From Epiperipatus broadwayi (taxonomy: Eukaryota; Onychophora; Udeonychophora; Euonychophora; Peripatidae): a stretch of 64,000 nucleotides of DNA. The notes under the pieces were generated by a model. It searched no databases and had not been told where the DNA came from. It worked only from the letters and a program-made list of their open reading frames with translations. Location of the stretch: the NCBI GenBank assembly GCA_028023455.1, contig JAQFVV010006199.1:5592972-5656971 (forward strand), given 5' to 3'. This document shows positions 27,039-39,899 of the stretch, one piece after another; positions within the stretch are counted from its first letter, which is position 1; each line of letters starts with the position of its first letter. The position numbers and the translations under genes are program-made.

Positions 27039-28194
27039 AACACAAATAAAACTGCTGCATGGTCAATATACACAGGCAAGCACTGTACAAAGATGTTTAA
27101 TGGTAAACCATCTGCTTTCCTTGGTTTCCCATTCTACCTTGGAACCAATGGAATGAGGCAAAAAATTCAAAATAAATTAAAAAAAGATGCTGAAAAAATC
27201 ACAGTCTCACTTGAAAAGTCATACCTGTCAATATATGCAAAGGTAGCACTATTTAATCAACTTATAATTACAAAAATTACATACTATACACCTATAATCA
27301 AATTTGCAAAAACATTCATATCTAAAATCTCATCAATCTGTAACAAACTAATATGAAAGAGAAAGACAGTGGCAATATCTTTAAAAAATCTGAGCAGACC
27401 ACCACATAGCAATGGACTTGGACTCCATACAATCAATGTTTTTTACATGCAGAAATCAGTAAATCTAATAACAGCAACCATAAAGGGATTTCCAGACCTG
27501 GAGTGTGTAATCAGTATAATACCCACAGACAGACCATCCCCTTCATATGGATATCTATCCACACTGATTGAAGAACTCAAGCCAATATACAACAAAATAT
27601 CACTCAATAATGACAACAAGTATACATACTGGGACATTTATAATATACTATATCAAAACCAGACACCTAATCTACAACCATCAGTTCTTGGAATAGACAA
27701 CAGGCAACTACTGCAACAATTCAGAAAATGGTCATTAGAACCAAAATTATTTGATTTTCTACTTAAGCTTAATCTCAATGCTCTACCCACAACCCATTTC
27801 CTTAGATTTCGTAGATTCTATACAAATATAGACCCCATGTGTGGGCTATGTCATAGAAAAGAAGAGACACAAGATCATTTTCTTCATTCCTGCAGTGCCC
27901 TAGAAACAATACGTCGCACAATGTTTACCACATACAGAAAGGCTATCATTTCAATTGATAGAAATAATAAATACATTTAAAAAAGGCAACAACCCTGCTA
28001 TTCATGCAGCAACATACAGCCTTTAAGCCTACTGGTGCACCAGATGCACTTTTGCACTTGCCAATAACCCTCGATGCCACCCAGCAACATATTCAATAAA
28101 ACTAGAACTGTTAAGAAAAAGAGACAGCATCCTAGCTCAACCAGATATATTTGCAGCCACATGGTCACACTTGAAACAAAGATCCAGTCTATGA
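27039..28194 (+). pseudogene. LINE reverse transcriptase C-terminal half
   Basis: C-terminal part of a non-LTR retrotransposon polyprotein, which copies element RNA at a nicked target. The 5' part is lost in the gap. The frame is open from 27,039 apart from one TGA at 27,354-27,356, a place where the surrounding frame continues unchanged. A further stop is at 27,978-27,980, and the neighbouring frame then continues to TGA 28,192-28,194, indicating a frameshift near 27,960. Features: FLGFPFYLGTNG (RT thumb-side motif) near 27,115; WSLEPKLFDFLLKLNLNALP near 27,730; a zinc-finger-like CGLCHRKEETQDHFLHSC near 27,840, as in the zf-RVT domain. Related copies lie at 44,930-45,303 and 45,489-47,165. 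The clade is not determined. Confidence 0.85.
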
Positions 28195-28400
28195 AATATA
28201 AAGGCCAATAAGATAGATGATGACATTTTGAACATCAACATTTTTCCAACTTTAAAAAAAATGCAAGCATAAACTGAACTAAATAGAAGACCAAATTTAA
28301 AAACAAGAAGAAAAAAAAGTATGCAGAAAACATAAAGACATATATACTGAAAGTTGTAATTTGTTTTTCATTTGTAAAAAATCAATATATTACTAGATGT

Positions 28401-28945
28401 TTTTCTGAAGGTTTGTGATGATGGTGTTCTAGCTGTATTTTTATATTGGACTATTTCCATCATCTAATATGTGTGTTGAATGTCTTTAGAAAAGTTTTAA
28501 TTTTTAGTTAAATATTCCAAATGCATTCAACTGTTAGTAATATCACAGCAAACAGGTTAGTATATGCACCAACTGTTAGTAATATCACAGCAAACAAATG
28601 TTAATAATATCACAGCAAACAGGTTAGTATATGCACTAACTGTTAGTAATATCACAGCAAACAGGTTAGTATACGCACAACGTTTCGAGAGGTATTTTTC
28701 TCCCCTCTTCTTCAGGTGTTGCTGGCCTGACCAGTGACAGTACTAGCATGGGATTCGAACCTGGGTCCTTAGATTCTTGATTATTGAAATTTAAGGTAAC
28801 GCTCTAACCAGTTGGTGCATATACTAACCTGTTTGCTGTGATATTACTAACAGTTGAATGCATTTGGAATATTTAACTAAAAATTAAAACTTTTCTAAAG
28901 ACATTCAACACACATATTAGATGATGGAAATAGTCCAATATAAAA
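28401..28945 (-). mobile_element. 545-bp inserted element with inverted arms, hammerhead-like and tRNA-like parts
   Basis: It is flanked by a perfect 12-bp direct repeat ATTACTAGATGT (28,389-28,400 and 28,946-28,957), the target-site duplication. Arms of about 140 bp (28,434-28,572 and 28,814-28,945) are inverted copies. Inside the left part, AACTGTTAGTAATATCACAG is repeated four times (28,527-28,679). On the minus strand the middle holds a tRNA-like block with ACTGGTTAGAGCG (A-box-like) and GGTTCGAATCCC (B box). After that comes CCTGAAGAAGAGG, a loop, then CCTCTCGAAACG, which resembles a hammerhead ribozyme core. It has no ORF. A similar unit directly follows the PLE ORF at 35,530-35,850, so it may be a non-autonomous PLE derivative; that link is inferred. 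Confidence 0.72.
28527..28679 (+). repeat. Four short tandem repeats inside the 545-bp element
   Basis: Units of about 41 bp built on AACTGTTAGTAATATCACAG, CAAACAGGTTAGTATATGCA; one unit is shortened and starts AATGTTAATAATATCACAG. Confidence 0.85.
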
Positions 28946-29000
28946 ATTACTAGATGTGACTCTGTAACTTTTTAGACTCAATAAAGTTTTGCTTTGAAAC

Positions 29001-29770
<770 letters not shown>

Positions 29771-30089
29771 TTAATAAGGAGTTGTTTTTATATTATAATG
29801 TCTTAAAATTTTGACCAGAAGTGAGTGCAATCAGATCTGCCACTCATGTTTAGCTAGATATTTATCTGATGTTATAAAACTTAAAAATCCATGTATTATA
29901 ATGGTAAAAACGCTATACATTTTATTTTTTTAATAAAAAATATAAAAATTAATTCTTTATTTACTAATGTTTCAGTTGACAAGACTTTAAATATCACTTC
30001 TAAATAATGCAATTTACCTGATCATATTATTAAATTAATCAAACATTATCTTTCAAATATTTATTTTATATATAATGAATAATATTATA

Positions 30090-30750
30090 AACAGACTTTT
30101 GGTATTTTGATCAACTCACCAATCTCAAGAGTAATAACTGATTTATTTATGGAATATATAGGTATTCGTACTTTAGAGTCAGCACCTTTAAAACATCTTA
30201 TTTGGCTCAGATACATAAATGATATATTCATCATCTGGCAAAATGGTAAAGACAACTTTCATGATTTTTCACATGTATAAGCAATATACATCCTAACATC
30301 AAATTTACAATGGAAACAAACTGATGGGAAACTTCCTTTTCTTGATGTAATTGTCACCAAAAAATAAAGAATAATCTTTTATCTTTTTCAATTTTCAGAA
30401 AATCTACATACTCTGGCAGATATTTAAAATTTTTATCACATCATTATCCAGCTCAAATCTTTTCTGTTGCAAAAACTGTTTTCACTAGAGCTATAACCTT
30501 CTTTCACATAAATCAAATCTCAAAGATGACCTATATCGATTTTTCTAATGCAAGAATATTATCTAGATGTGACACTCTACAACAATGTCAGATGAAAGAT
30601 GCCATTGAGATCTTCAAAAAGCCAGAATGCATCAGCAAATGTGATGATATATGCAAATTACCTTCTATTTGGATTTTTTTTTTTTTAAAAATTCATTAAT
30701 CTAAATAATTTCTCATAATTATTATTTCTATTTTTTATTAATAGAACATT
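30090..30750 (+). pseudogene. Penelope-like element reverse transcriptase, GIY-YIG domain deleted
   Basis: Frames show FGILINSPISRVITDLFMEY followed by RYINDIFIIWQNG (30,210-30,250). The catalytic [YF]xDD box has N in place of the first D. KLPFLDVIVTKK comes next, then FRKSTYSGRYLKFLSHH, all in the order known for PLE RTs. After FTRAITFF it jumps to a C-terminal PLE pattern (MKDAIEIFKKPECIS, then CKLPSIW near 30,655-30,675) without a GIY-YIG motif, so the endonuclease has been deleted. There are several stops and frameshifts. Its 3' end shares TTAATAGAAC and an ATT-rich junction with the neighbouring copy. Confidence 0.8.
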
Positions 30751-30789
30751 CATTATTGTTATACATCAGTGCTTACAGTATTTTACAAT

Positions 30790-30895
30790 TATTTTATAAT
30801 ATTTGTTACTCAGTTGATGAGCAGTGTGACTTGATCAAAATGTTGATTTGTATATATATATTTTCAATAAATTATACACAGATGTACCTGGATAA
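30790..30895 (+). repeat. Dispersed repeat, PLE 3'-flank type, copy 1
   Basis: TTTTATAATATTTGTTACTC, then AGTTGATGAGCAGTGTGAC, TTGATCAAAATG and ACACAGATGTACC. It is similar to 32,020-32,125 in the same order. TTGATGAG ... GATCAAAATG vaguely recalls a hammerhead core but no stable stem is evident. It probably belongs to the terminal repeat of a PLE. Confidence 0.55.
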
Positions 30896-31029
30896 TATTT
30901 CCTTTACATTAAATATTTATAAATACATATTTACATTAAATTTGTTGCTATGGATGTGACTAAATAGGACTGAAATCCTCAAACCAACTCCATAATATGC
31001 CTTATGTATTATTGTATCAACATATCACA

Positions 31030-31475
31030 TCTTGGGCAGATTATTAATGCAGATAAAATAATGGATGAAATTAATGATAGAATTAAAATTGGGTGTAGTG
31101 AAAGCTTTTCAGTAATTCTACTAGTTCCTATTATAGATCTAAGACAATTTATACTTAACAGAAGAGCAATATAGAAACTTCAGATCATTCAACAAAGTAT
31201 GGAAAGATGTATGTTAGTAGGAGCAAGAATGGATCACAAATGAAATACGTGGGTGAGAAAACAAACAGACATTACTGATATTAGAAACTGAAATAGAGTT
31301 GGTTTGGACATATTGCTAAAAAAATGATAATAGATGGACTGCTGAAGTCTTAAACTAAATCTTAAGAGATTTTAAAAGACTTACAAAAAGACCACAGAAA
31401 AGATGGTAGACATTGAAAAATTTGATTAAACTTGGAATGAATCGATGATGAAGGAAAATGATGATGATGATATTT
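31030..31475 (+). pseudogene. RTE-type LINE 3' fragment
   Basis: A decayed C-terminal part of an RTE-clade reverse transcriptase ORF. Recognisable strings are AATAGAAACTTCAGATCATT and GTATGGAAAGATGTATGTTA (RLQIIQQSMERCML-like) near 31,170, and DNRWTAEVL-like near 31,330-31,350. The fragment ends in a short ATG repeat near 31,455, as RTE elements often do. The same region is better kept at 60,115-61,080. Many stops; inactive. Confidence 0.72.
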
Positions 31476-34400
31476 ACATTAAAAATTTATGACCACAATA
31501 TTGAGTTTGACTATTTTTTACTATTAATTTTTTTTTGTCTGTATCATTATGTATTTAATTAAAAAGTCAAAATTCACAAGTTATGTTAAAACTCCCAGAA
31601 CTAAATTTAAAATTTTCAGCAATGAATATTTCATCTTTATCAGCCATAGATTTTGAATACTCATTGACACAAACATAAGTAGATTTATTTGAAAATTATA
31701 AAAATAAACTTTCAAACCCCCCCCCCATAAAAAATACTGGAAAAAAAAAATTAACGCTTGTATGATGCCAGCTATGACTTAATTTTTAAATGATACATTT
31801 AAAAAATCTACAGATTTTCATTGCATAAAATTTGATTGCTTATTTACATTTTTTAATCATTCATAGTGAATATTTAAATAGCACACACAAATTTATATCT
31901 CAACTTTGATAGAAAGAAAAACAAATATATATATATGTTGTTACGAAGATTTTCAAGGGTTATAGATATAAATATTTTGTCTGTTTATCCATATACGACT
32001 TTGATTATAAATATTATGCATATTTTTTTTTTATAATATTCTATTTATCTTCCAGTTGATGACTTATGTGATCAAGCCGAAGTGTCAGTATATTTATAAT
32101 CAAAATCGTACACAGATTAAACTGCAAAATATATCATTTATATATTTAAAAAGATAAAAAAAAAAAACAATAACATAAAATTGTGCAACAAAAATTACAA
32201 TTATTGCTTAAAAATGAAAAGTCATAATATAATGAGCAAAACTCAGCTGGAAAAATAGAACAAATTGTAATAATTATATGTTGTTTACTTTATTACAAAC
32301 AATATTCAGTGAATACTTAAAAGTAATTTTTTACATCTTCAGTTTTTGTTGCCACATTTAAATTTAATTATATAAATAATAATAATGTCTGTGTGTGTGT
32401 GTGTGTGTTACTCGACTGATTTTGGCTTTTACTTGATTATTTTCCAATATTAACTTTAGGTTTTATAATATGTGTATATAAATACTAGCAGGAAGAGTAG
32501 CTTGGTAATACAATATTTGATCAGTATCGGTGTGATGCAGTCGATTATCCCTCTTTTAACACAATTTATTCTATGAACTCAATTTAAAATCTTAATGAGC
32601 CCTCACATCAAATAAGTTGCATTTTAAGAATATAGCGTCAGAATTTAAATTTCTTTTATTATTCTGTTTAAAAACATTAGAATTCTTAACCTTGTCATAA
32701 GATTGATTACATATTCTAACTTATTATTTTCAATCATTTTTAGTTAATGACAATCTTTAGACCAAACAAAATGAATCATAGAAAGTGGATTTGATATTTT
32801 TATCTTCACTAGTTTTACTTCATTTATTCTGGCAATTTTTTCCCCATTTCTATTCTTCAATAGTGTTTTCTAACATTTATTTTTTTATTTCTTTCCATAG
32901 ATTTTAAAAGTTTTTTTCTTTGTGAATATAAATCTCATAAATTATCACACTGATTTATGTAGATAATATATGCTTTGTAAAATGAATGAAAATTGAATTC
33001 ATATTTTTGACCATCCAATTAAACTTTATTTTTCACTGAAATATTGTATTGGAAAAGTAAGAGTTAAGAATATATTTTCTTATAATCTTTTTAACATTGA
33101 TTTATTTTAACTTTAGTTCTTTTGCTTGCGTGATTTATATATTAGATTTTTATTTGCAATTTTAACTAAGAAGTAAAAAATATAATTTTTTATCAAAGAA
33201 GTGATGCTACCGTTGAAAAGAATTTTGGGTGAGTGACAATCAAAAGATCATTGAATGTTTACAGATAACAGCATAAAAATATCTTATACTACAATATATA
33301 AAAAAAATTTACATTTCTTTAAATATATTCTTTCTTTTTTTTTTAAAAAAAAAAAGTTTAAGTATGTCATTAAGCAAGCACAATAAAAAAAACATAAACT
33401 AAAAAAAAAAAAAATAGCAAGAAATTTATTTATTTTAAAAAGATAAATTTGATCTTTTCTACTCTTATTATTCTTTCCATCTATATAGAATTTAAATTTT
33501 TTTTTTTTTTTTTTTTCAAAAATAAAACAAACTAACAAATTATATTTATGATTTGTTTGATTCATTTTTCTATTCGTATATTTCAAAACAAGCAATTTTA
33601 ATTTTTTTTAAAAATATTTTCAAATTATTGTTACAAGTTTTTTTGACATAATTTGATAATAACAATAATAAAATGCAAAGATTAGTTGTTTTATTAAATT
33701 TTATCTTTTGATAAAATTTGTAATGTATGAAAGCTTTTTTTTTTTTTTTTAAACTAATAATAACACTGGTTCAGGTCAATGCCTTGGAATTTTTTATTTT
33801 TAAAAAATTATATGAATTGAGTATAATAATCATGTTATCAAATCTTTTAATTTTTTAAAATTATATTACTCCTATACCAAAATTTACTACAGAAATTACA
33901 TTAGCATAATTGTAAAATGCTGTAAATATATACTTTTTTGTAAAAAAAAAAAAAAAAGCTACATTTTTATAATTATAAGATAAATTGTTTTATTATAGAC
34001 AAATAAATTTTTCATTTATTATTCTCAAATTTTTATGTTTTAAAGGCACTTCAAACTGTATTAAATTTATTATCAGTCTATAACAGAAATTATTCTTTTA
34101 TTTGTTTTACTCTAAGTTAAAATCAATGAATAAAAACAGTTACTTAAAAACGTCTGCAACTCAAGGAAACTAATCAAATATGATATTGCTGTCTATTGAA
34201 CATAAACAAAAATATTTTGATCATCATTTGTATTAAGATTATCACTTTTACTGATATATTTTATATACTTATTTAAATTTGGATTCAGACATACAGCTTA
34301 TGGAAATCAAAACTTACAATCTCAAAAAATATTTGCAATCAAAACATGTTTCTAGAATTGGAGTGATTCATAAATCTAAACATTTTCATTTACATATAAA

Positions 34401-35529
34401 TTTTATTAATTATTGCAGCCATTGATGAAAAACTTTTATGTCATGCACAACCTGCACACCCACACATGGTAGCCTCTTATTAAAAGTGAATGAATTTTGT
34501 TATGGAGTAAAAATAAGAAAGTCAATGATATTTATTGTAATGAGTTATTATTCATCATAAATAAAACGATGAAACTATAATACCAATATATTTATATGTA
34601 TTGTATTTAAATACAACTTATACTGATATAATATTAATGAATTTAATTATATACATTATATTTTTGGTAACTAAATACACTTTATAAATAAATTTTATAA
34701 AGTAAAATGTTATTTTAATAATTATATAGTAACTGAAGTCAATGAATTTTTGAACTATTGGCATTAACAATTTTATATTAGTTAATTTCATGTAATTAGA
34801 TTTTGTAAAATGGCCTTTTTTTTTCAAATTTTGTTAAAATTTTTCTAATTAAAAGAATATTAGTAAAATATAATGTTCATTAAAATAGAAATAACAGACT
34901 TTGAAAAAGAATTGTTTTTAAATAATGGATTATGAAAAAATCTCTGAACATATTAAAATCGACACAACCTGATTTGTTAGTAGTCAAAATAATAAGATAA
35001 GTTTGTATATAAAGGTCTACAGACTTCTTAATTTATTCTATTCCATGCTTCTTTCTGAAGAATTATGAATATTTTTTAGTAATTAAAACTAAGTGTCAGC
35101 AAGTAGAGCTATGAAAATAGTTTGCTGTCACTTTATCAATGAAATAGATCAAGCCAGTATCAGAAATATCAGGTGGAAATTCTTTTTTTTATTAGCTGTG
35201 TAAATATTATACTCACCATGGATAATTATCAAAGTGTGTTACTAACTCCAAACTTTATTTAAGCCTAAAGAAGTGAAGCCAAATTAGTTGATGAAAACAA
35301 CTTTGTTATAAATACTATTTGCTTCTGTAAGATGAGTACTCTGAATCAAAACTGTTGAACTAAGAATAATATAGTAAACCTACATTGTATTATTATGTAG
35401 TGGAAACTATCTACAAAATGAAACTATTCCTAAAAGACATGCTTTGTGAGGCCATTTTCTATTGTTGAAAAAAGAAAAAAAAATCAAAATGTGTAAAATA
35501 TTAAAGTTATAAAGTAAAAAATGTTGTTA
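31476..35529. other. AT-rich non-coding DNA with simple repeats
   Basis: No genes recognised. It contains a C7-9 run near 31,720, a (GT)n run at 32,391-32,408, many poly-A/T runs, and the second copy of the dispersed repeat at 32,020-32,125. The minus-strand frames at 33,284-33,595 and 34,618-34,827 are lysine/phenylalanine-rich low-complexity noise. Confidence 0.5.
32020..32125 (+). repeat. Dispersed repeat, PLE 3'-flank type, copy 2
   Basis: TTTATAATATTCTATTTATC, CCAGTTGATGACTTATGTG, ATCAAGCCGAAGTGTCAG and TACACAGATT follow the same order as in 30,790-30,895. Confidence 0.5.
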
Positions 35530-35850
35530 GTCTGAAAGTTTGTGATGATGGCATTTTAGTAATAATTATTTGTTAGACTATTTCCATAATTTAATATTAA
35601 GAACTAAATATGTTTAGAAAAAAATTTAAATTTTATTTAAACTTTCCAAATACATTTGACTGTTAATAATAGCATACTGGTTAGTATTTAACACAAAATT
35701 TCAAGAGGTATTATTCTTCAAGTGTTTGCTGGCTTGACCAATGGGGTACTATCATAAAAATTAAACCTAGACATTTATATTTTTAAGTATTGATTTTTTA
35801 TAAGATAATGCTATAATTAACTGAACTATTCTTACTAAAGGCAACAGACA
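35530..35850 (-). repeat. 3' terminal repeat of the adjacent PLE, related to the 545-bp element
   Basis: It contains TCTGAAAGTTTGTGATGATG, TAGACTATTTCCATAATTTA, AACTTTCCAAATACATTTGA and AATTTCAAGAGGTATTATTC, all in the order seen in 28,401-28,700. A degraded tRNA-like part follows (about 35,740-35,830). On the minus strand it starts about 40 bp after the PLE endonuclease end, so it probably forms that element's 3' terminal repeat. Confidence 0.65.
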
Positions 35851-35859
35851 GTAGAAATT

Positions 35860-36900
35860 TCATATGCTTATCTATGAGGGTCTTCTTTATTTCTCCATTT
35901 TTATCTTAAGAACAAGGTTAATTAATGGCTTCCAGACATTATGGACTGTCTCAGTAGGTTGATTTATGAGGTTATTTGGCTTAATCATGTAAACAGCTTC
36001 TTTGAATTTTCTTCTTTGTACTTTATCTTCTCTATCCAATATTTTTGTATTTTCCCAATCAAAATGTTTCATTAGTACATGCATGGTCTTCTACTTTGAA
36101 CATGTCTGTTTTCTCTCTTTTAATCATTAGTTTGTGCTCTTTTAGTTACTTTTTAATGGGGTGACTGATCTTACAAATATACTTTCTCCACATTCACATT
36201 GTATTTTATAAATGCAGTTTTTGTTTTTCAGTATTTCAAGATTAGGTTTTATAGATGTTAGAATTCTCTTATAGTGTTATAGCTTTGAGATGCTTTTTTG
36301 ATGTTATATACACTGCATATTTTCTTTAGTTATCTACTATTCCTAGCAATGTATGAATACTCTACAGTATCTATAATGACTTTTTCAATGTTTCTTTTTG
36401 TTATCTGCTTGAGGTTGTTTTTATGATGGTAGATAGATAACCATTTTTATGAGAGTTTGTTGTATGAAGACTTTTTCCTTCTGACTACTGATTTCTGAAC
36501 AAACTTATTTTGCTCTGTTCTATAATGATAGCATAACTCCATACCTTTTTTGTTTCTGGTATGATTGGATATATATGTTAGGTATTTTTCTGTGTGGGGG
36601 ATTTTCTATAGACTGTAGTTTTTGATTTTGTCATGAAAAAGTATTGTCACAAGAACACCCAAGAATGCCAATTTATGTTTTTGTTCTGATTCAAATGTGA
36701 ATTTAAAGAAATGTGTTGTGTTGTGTATACTGAGTATTTATAATAATACTTCACAGTGTTGCTATATAACAAATGTATTATCAATATAATGATGTCAACC
36801 TTTACAAGTATCTGGAATAGTATTGTGATGGTCCAGGCTTTCAACCAGAAAAGGGAGGAATGCATCTAACTACAGTCAGATGGAGTCTTTGGATACAATG
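35860..36900 (-). pseudogene. Penelope-like element RT plus GIY-YIG fragment
   Basis: Reading on the minus strand from about 36,830, IDNTFVI (catalytic YVDD box, altered) comes first, then LAFLGV near 36,655. HTEKYLTYISNHTRNKKG follows near 36,560-36,590, matching the RT C-terminal PTHTxRYL...SNHP motif. The endonuclease starts with CIYKIQCECGESIF near 36,170-36,215. The C-terminal frame 35,887-36,084 has HFDWENTKILDRE, RRKFKEAVYMIK and NNLIN, typical of PLE GIY-YIG domains. Stops and frameshifts lie between these segments. PLEs use this endonuclease to prime reverse transcription at chromosomal nicks. This is the most complete PLE in the window, but it is broken. Confidence 0.83.
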
Positions 36901-39889
36901 CTGAAAATGATGCAAATGAAGTAACTAACCAATTATCATGCCAACTTCTAATGGGCTAGATCAGACACAATTTAGCTAGTTCATCCATACCACATCCCTT
37001 TCTCAGATACCACACATGCCTCAGAATTCGAACCCAGGGAGAATGTTGCAATTGGCTCTCTTCAGTGAAGAATTTACCTTAGATAGAAATTAGAACTCAT
37101 TTATATAGGTTTCAATCAAGTAGAAGACTTTTTTTTCAAAACAGTAGAAGACTCATTTAATCATATTATTGTACTATAATGTATAAGGCATGTGTGCATG
37201 CACCTATATATGGTGATGAATTAATGAGTGGGTGGAGAAATAAGTTTGATAAACTAGAGATTGTTTAATGAGAATTACATTGACAATGTTTATTTACAAA
37301 TGAAATAAAAATTGAAAAACTTTTAATAAAAAAGAAAAAGAAGAAAATAATTATATACATGTGTGTATTAATTAAGTACCCTTATCATATTCACAATTAA
37401 ATATATTCATTACACCAACCCTTCCAATGATAGGCATATATGACTAGATAGATACTCATTATATACAAAGTAATTAAAACAAACAAAATCATTAATTTAC
37501 ATTGTTGTGAAGCTAAGTAATTATTTAACAAAAATATATGAAGGCATATTCAGTAGCTTCTTGTTTTAATTCCAGAGGTAATGGTTTTCTCTCCTTGAAA
37601 GACCTCCTTAACTATGTACAAGTTTAATAAAAAAGACCATTTTCACAAGAGTGTTAGTCATTTATACTGAATAAACATATATGAACAACGATTAGTCAGC
37701 AAAAAATAAATAAGTAAACAACATAAACTCTGTCCTATAGCAAGTGTATGATTTTTAATGTGGAGTGATAATAAATAGTGTTACCTTTATTCTATATTGT
37801 AGTAAGGATTCTGATAGTAACTAATCCATAGTCAGTCACTACATAGGGATGGTTACCTAAACTTTATTTTTAAAAAAATTATTTAACCTAACAACCTTCT
37901 TTGGTTTGCTTGATGTTAGCTATAATGAACTCTCCAAGTTAGAGAAATCTTGGTTCCAAAATACAGAAGTGAAATAAAAAAAATACAAAATTCTACCAAC
38001 ATACACATAAATAAAAAATATATATTACACAACAAATTAATACTTCATGATAACTGGCATGAGGTTTGTGGATTAGGCTAGGATTGTCTCTAACAGATAC
38101 AGTCCATCATTGTTTCAGTCAGGCTATATTATCTTCATCTCTAATGTTTTTTTCTGTTTCTACATGGACATTTTAGATGAGGTATTCGATGTTTTGGAAG
38201 GCATTGTACATTTGAGTACAGAACTATCGTGCTTTCTATGGTCAGGGCTGATAACATTATACAAACTATTGAATTAGCCAAAGAACATCATTTTTCAGCA
38301 TATAATTATCATTTTTTTAATTCAATGTTTGTTGTTAAATGATTTTTACAAGAACAGAATTATTCCATCTTTAATACATATAAATACTCTGAAGAGTTCC
38401 AATTTGTTTTCTTACATGCATTTAAAGAATAGCATGGTCTTTTTTTATTTTAAATGAAATCAGCTCTATTACTTTAAGCAAATTGTTGAATTTATTAGAA
38501 TTGTTTTTGTTTAAATATCAGTCACGGTTTTTTGCAATTTGCTTTACAATAATCCAGCAAATAATTTGAAATTTTCGAATAAGCTGTCCAATCTTCTTTC
38601 ATATTCAATCATATGATTTCCTGATGTTGTATTGCGTAGCTTATGCTTATTTCGAAATAGTAGAAAAATGACAGAAAAGGATTAGATTTGTTTATACTGC
38701 CCATGGCTTTCATTGTTCAGTATACCAACATCTTATTTCCTGTTTCTATTGCTGTGTGTTGCATATATTACATTAAATTATAAGCAAAACAAAATTACAT
38801 AGTAGAACTATGTTTTCATCTTCCATATTTGGTTACCCAGTGACTAGTTTGACATTAGGTCATTACCATGCTTACTTAGTCCAAGTCTTTTAAAATACCA
38901 TACAATATACTGACATTAAAATCATTGTTTACATTAATCTCTTCAAAATAAAATTCCAGAGCTTCCAACTTGAAAATAAAATATATGTATCTATCTGTGT
39001 TTTACTTTCTCTTTTTTTTTATATTACTTCATGCAGCAAAACATATGATTATTTTTTTAATTGGGGTTTTCATCTTTCTAATAGATAAGTAAAATTCATT
39101 TATCTTTATCCTCAAAAATATACATTTGTTGCATCTATATATATAGGTTTGGGTTTAGTTACTTTATAAATGAAAACATATGCTTAATCATCTATTAACT
39201 AAAGTTAAAAAAATGAGATGGATTTGGTGGTGAGAATGACAAAGGTTAGATTGTAAGCTACCCTTTCCATTCCCCTATCTTACAATATTAAAATTTTGTT
39301 ATTATTAAAATTTTAGCATTCCTTCAGAGTGCATATCTTTGGTTCAGTGTTGTAACATGCAAAGAGAAGATTATAAAACATATTTACTCCTATTTATATT
39401 TTTTCCCAATTATACCCCTACTTCTTTCCAATTTTTTGTTTCCCAACTTATGTCTTAGTAAAATGAGATCTATATATGGATTTTTTTTATTACGATTTCT
39501 GTATGGTATGAAAACAACTGGTAATGTATCTCTAATGTAGATGGCACTTAGTCAAACTTGATAAACCTTCTAACCCTGTTCCTTTTTGAGCCTTATTGGG
39601 TTTCCATAAGGACTAATTGAACATTGGAGTGATCATCATTCTGTATTAATCAGCCCTAAGTCCCAGTTGACTTTAAAGCATCCCAGTTTCTTTACAATTA
39701 CCTGGGTCTACTCTTATCGTATGTTAATTAACCCTATTTTTTATATTATCTCACTTTCTTATCTAGTTCTAATTGAGACTTATGCCTGTTCTTTTTTCAC
39801 TTCTCAATCAAGAATATTTTCTCAGTAGTCACTCTGTTTGACCAAAATAAGGTTTCAAACTATCTTTGTTATATGGTCCCCTTCATCTC
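36901..39889. other. AT-rich non-coding DNA
   Basis: No recognisable gene. It lies downstream of the minus-strand Gypsy element's integrase, so it may include that element's 3' region, but I could not find an LTR pair. Confidence 0.45.
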
Positions 39890-39899
39890 TCCATTTATC

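Larger units (their letters stand above)
28195..29000 (+). other. LINE 3' UTR, split by an insertion
   Basis: Non-coding 3' region of the LINE. After the inserted element it resumes at ATTACTAGATGTGACTCTG and runs through an AATAAA at 28,980-28,985 to TTTGAAACATAATAAT. The same end, TTTGAAACATAATAAT, is found on the minus strand at 45,489-45,500 in a related LINE, so this is the family's 3' terminus. Confidence 0.75.

Noticed and set aside
26465-27356. Open frames of 180-285 codons across the gap
   Set aside because: Most of their length is N; only the part after 27,039 in one frame is real, and it is a LINE fragment.
28728-28825. Functional tRNA gene
   Set aside because: A and B boxes are present but the acceptor and anticodon stems do not pair, and the block lies inside a mobile element.
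36901-39889. 3' LTR of the Gypsy element
   Set aside because: I looked for a TG...CA-bounded direct repeat with a partner beyond 44,880 and could not find one by eye.
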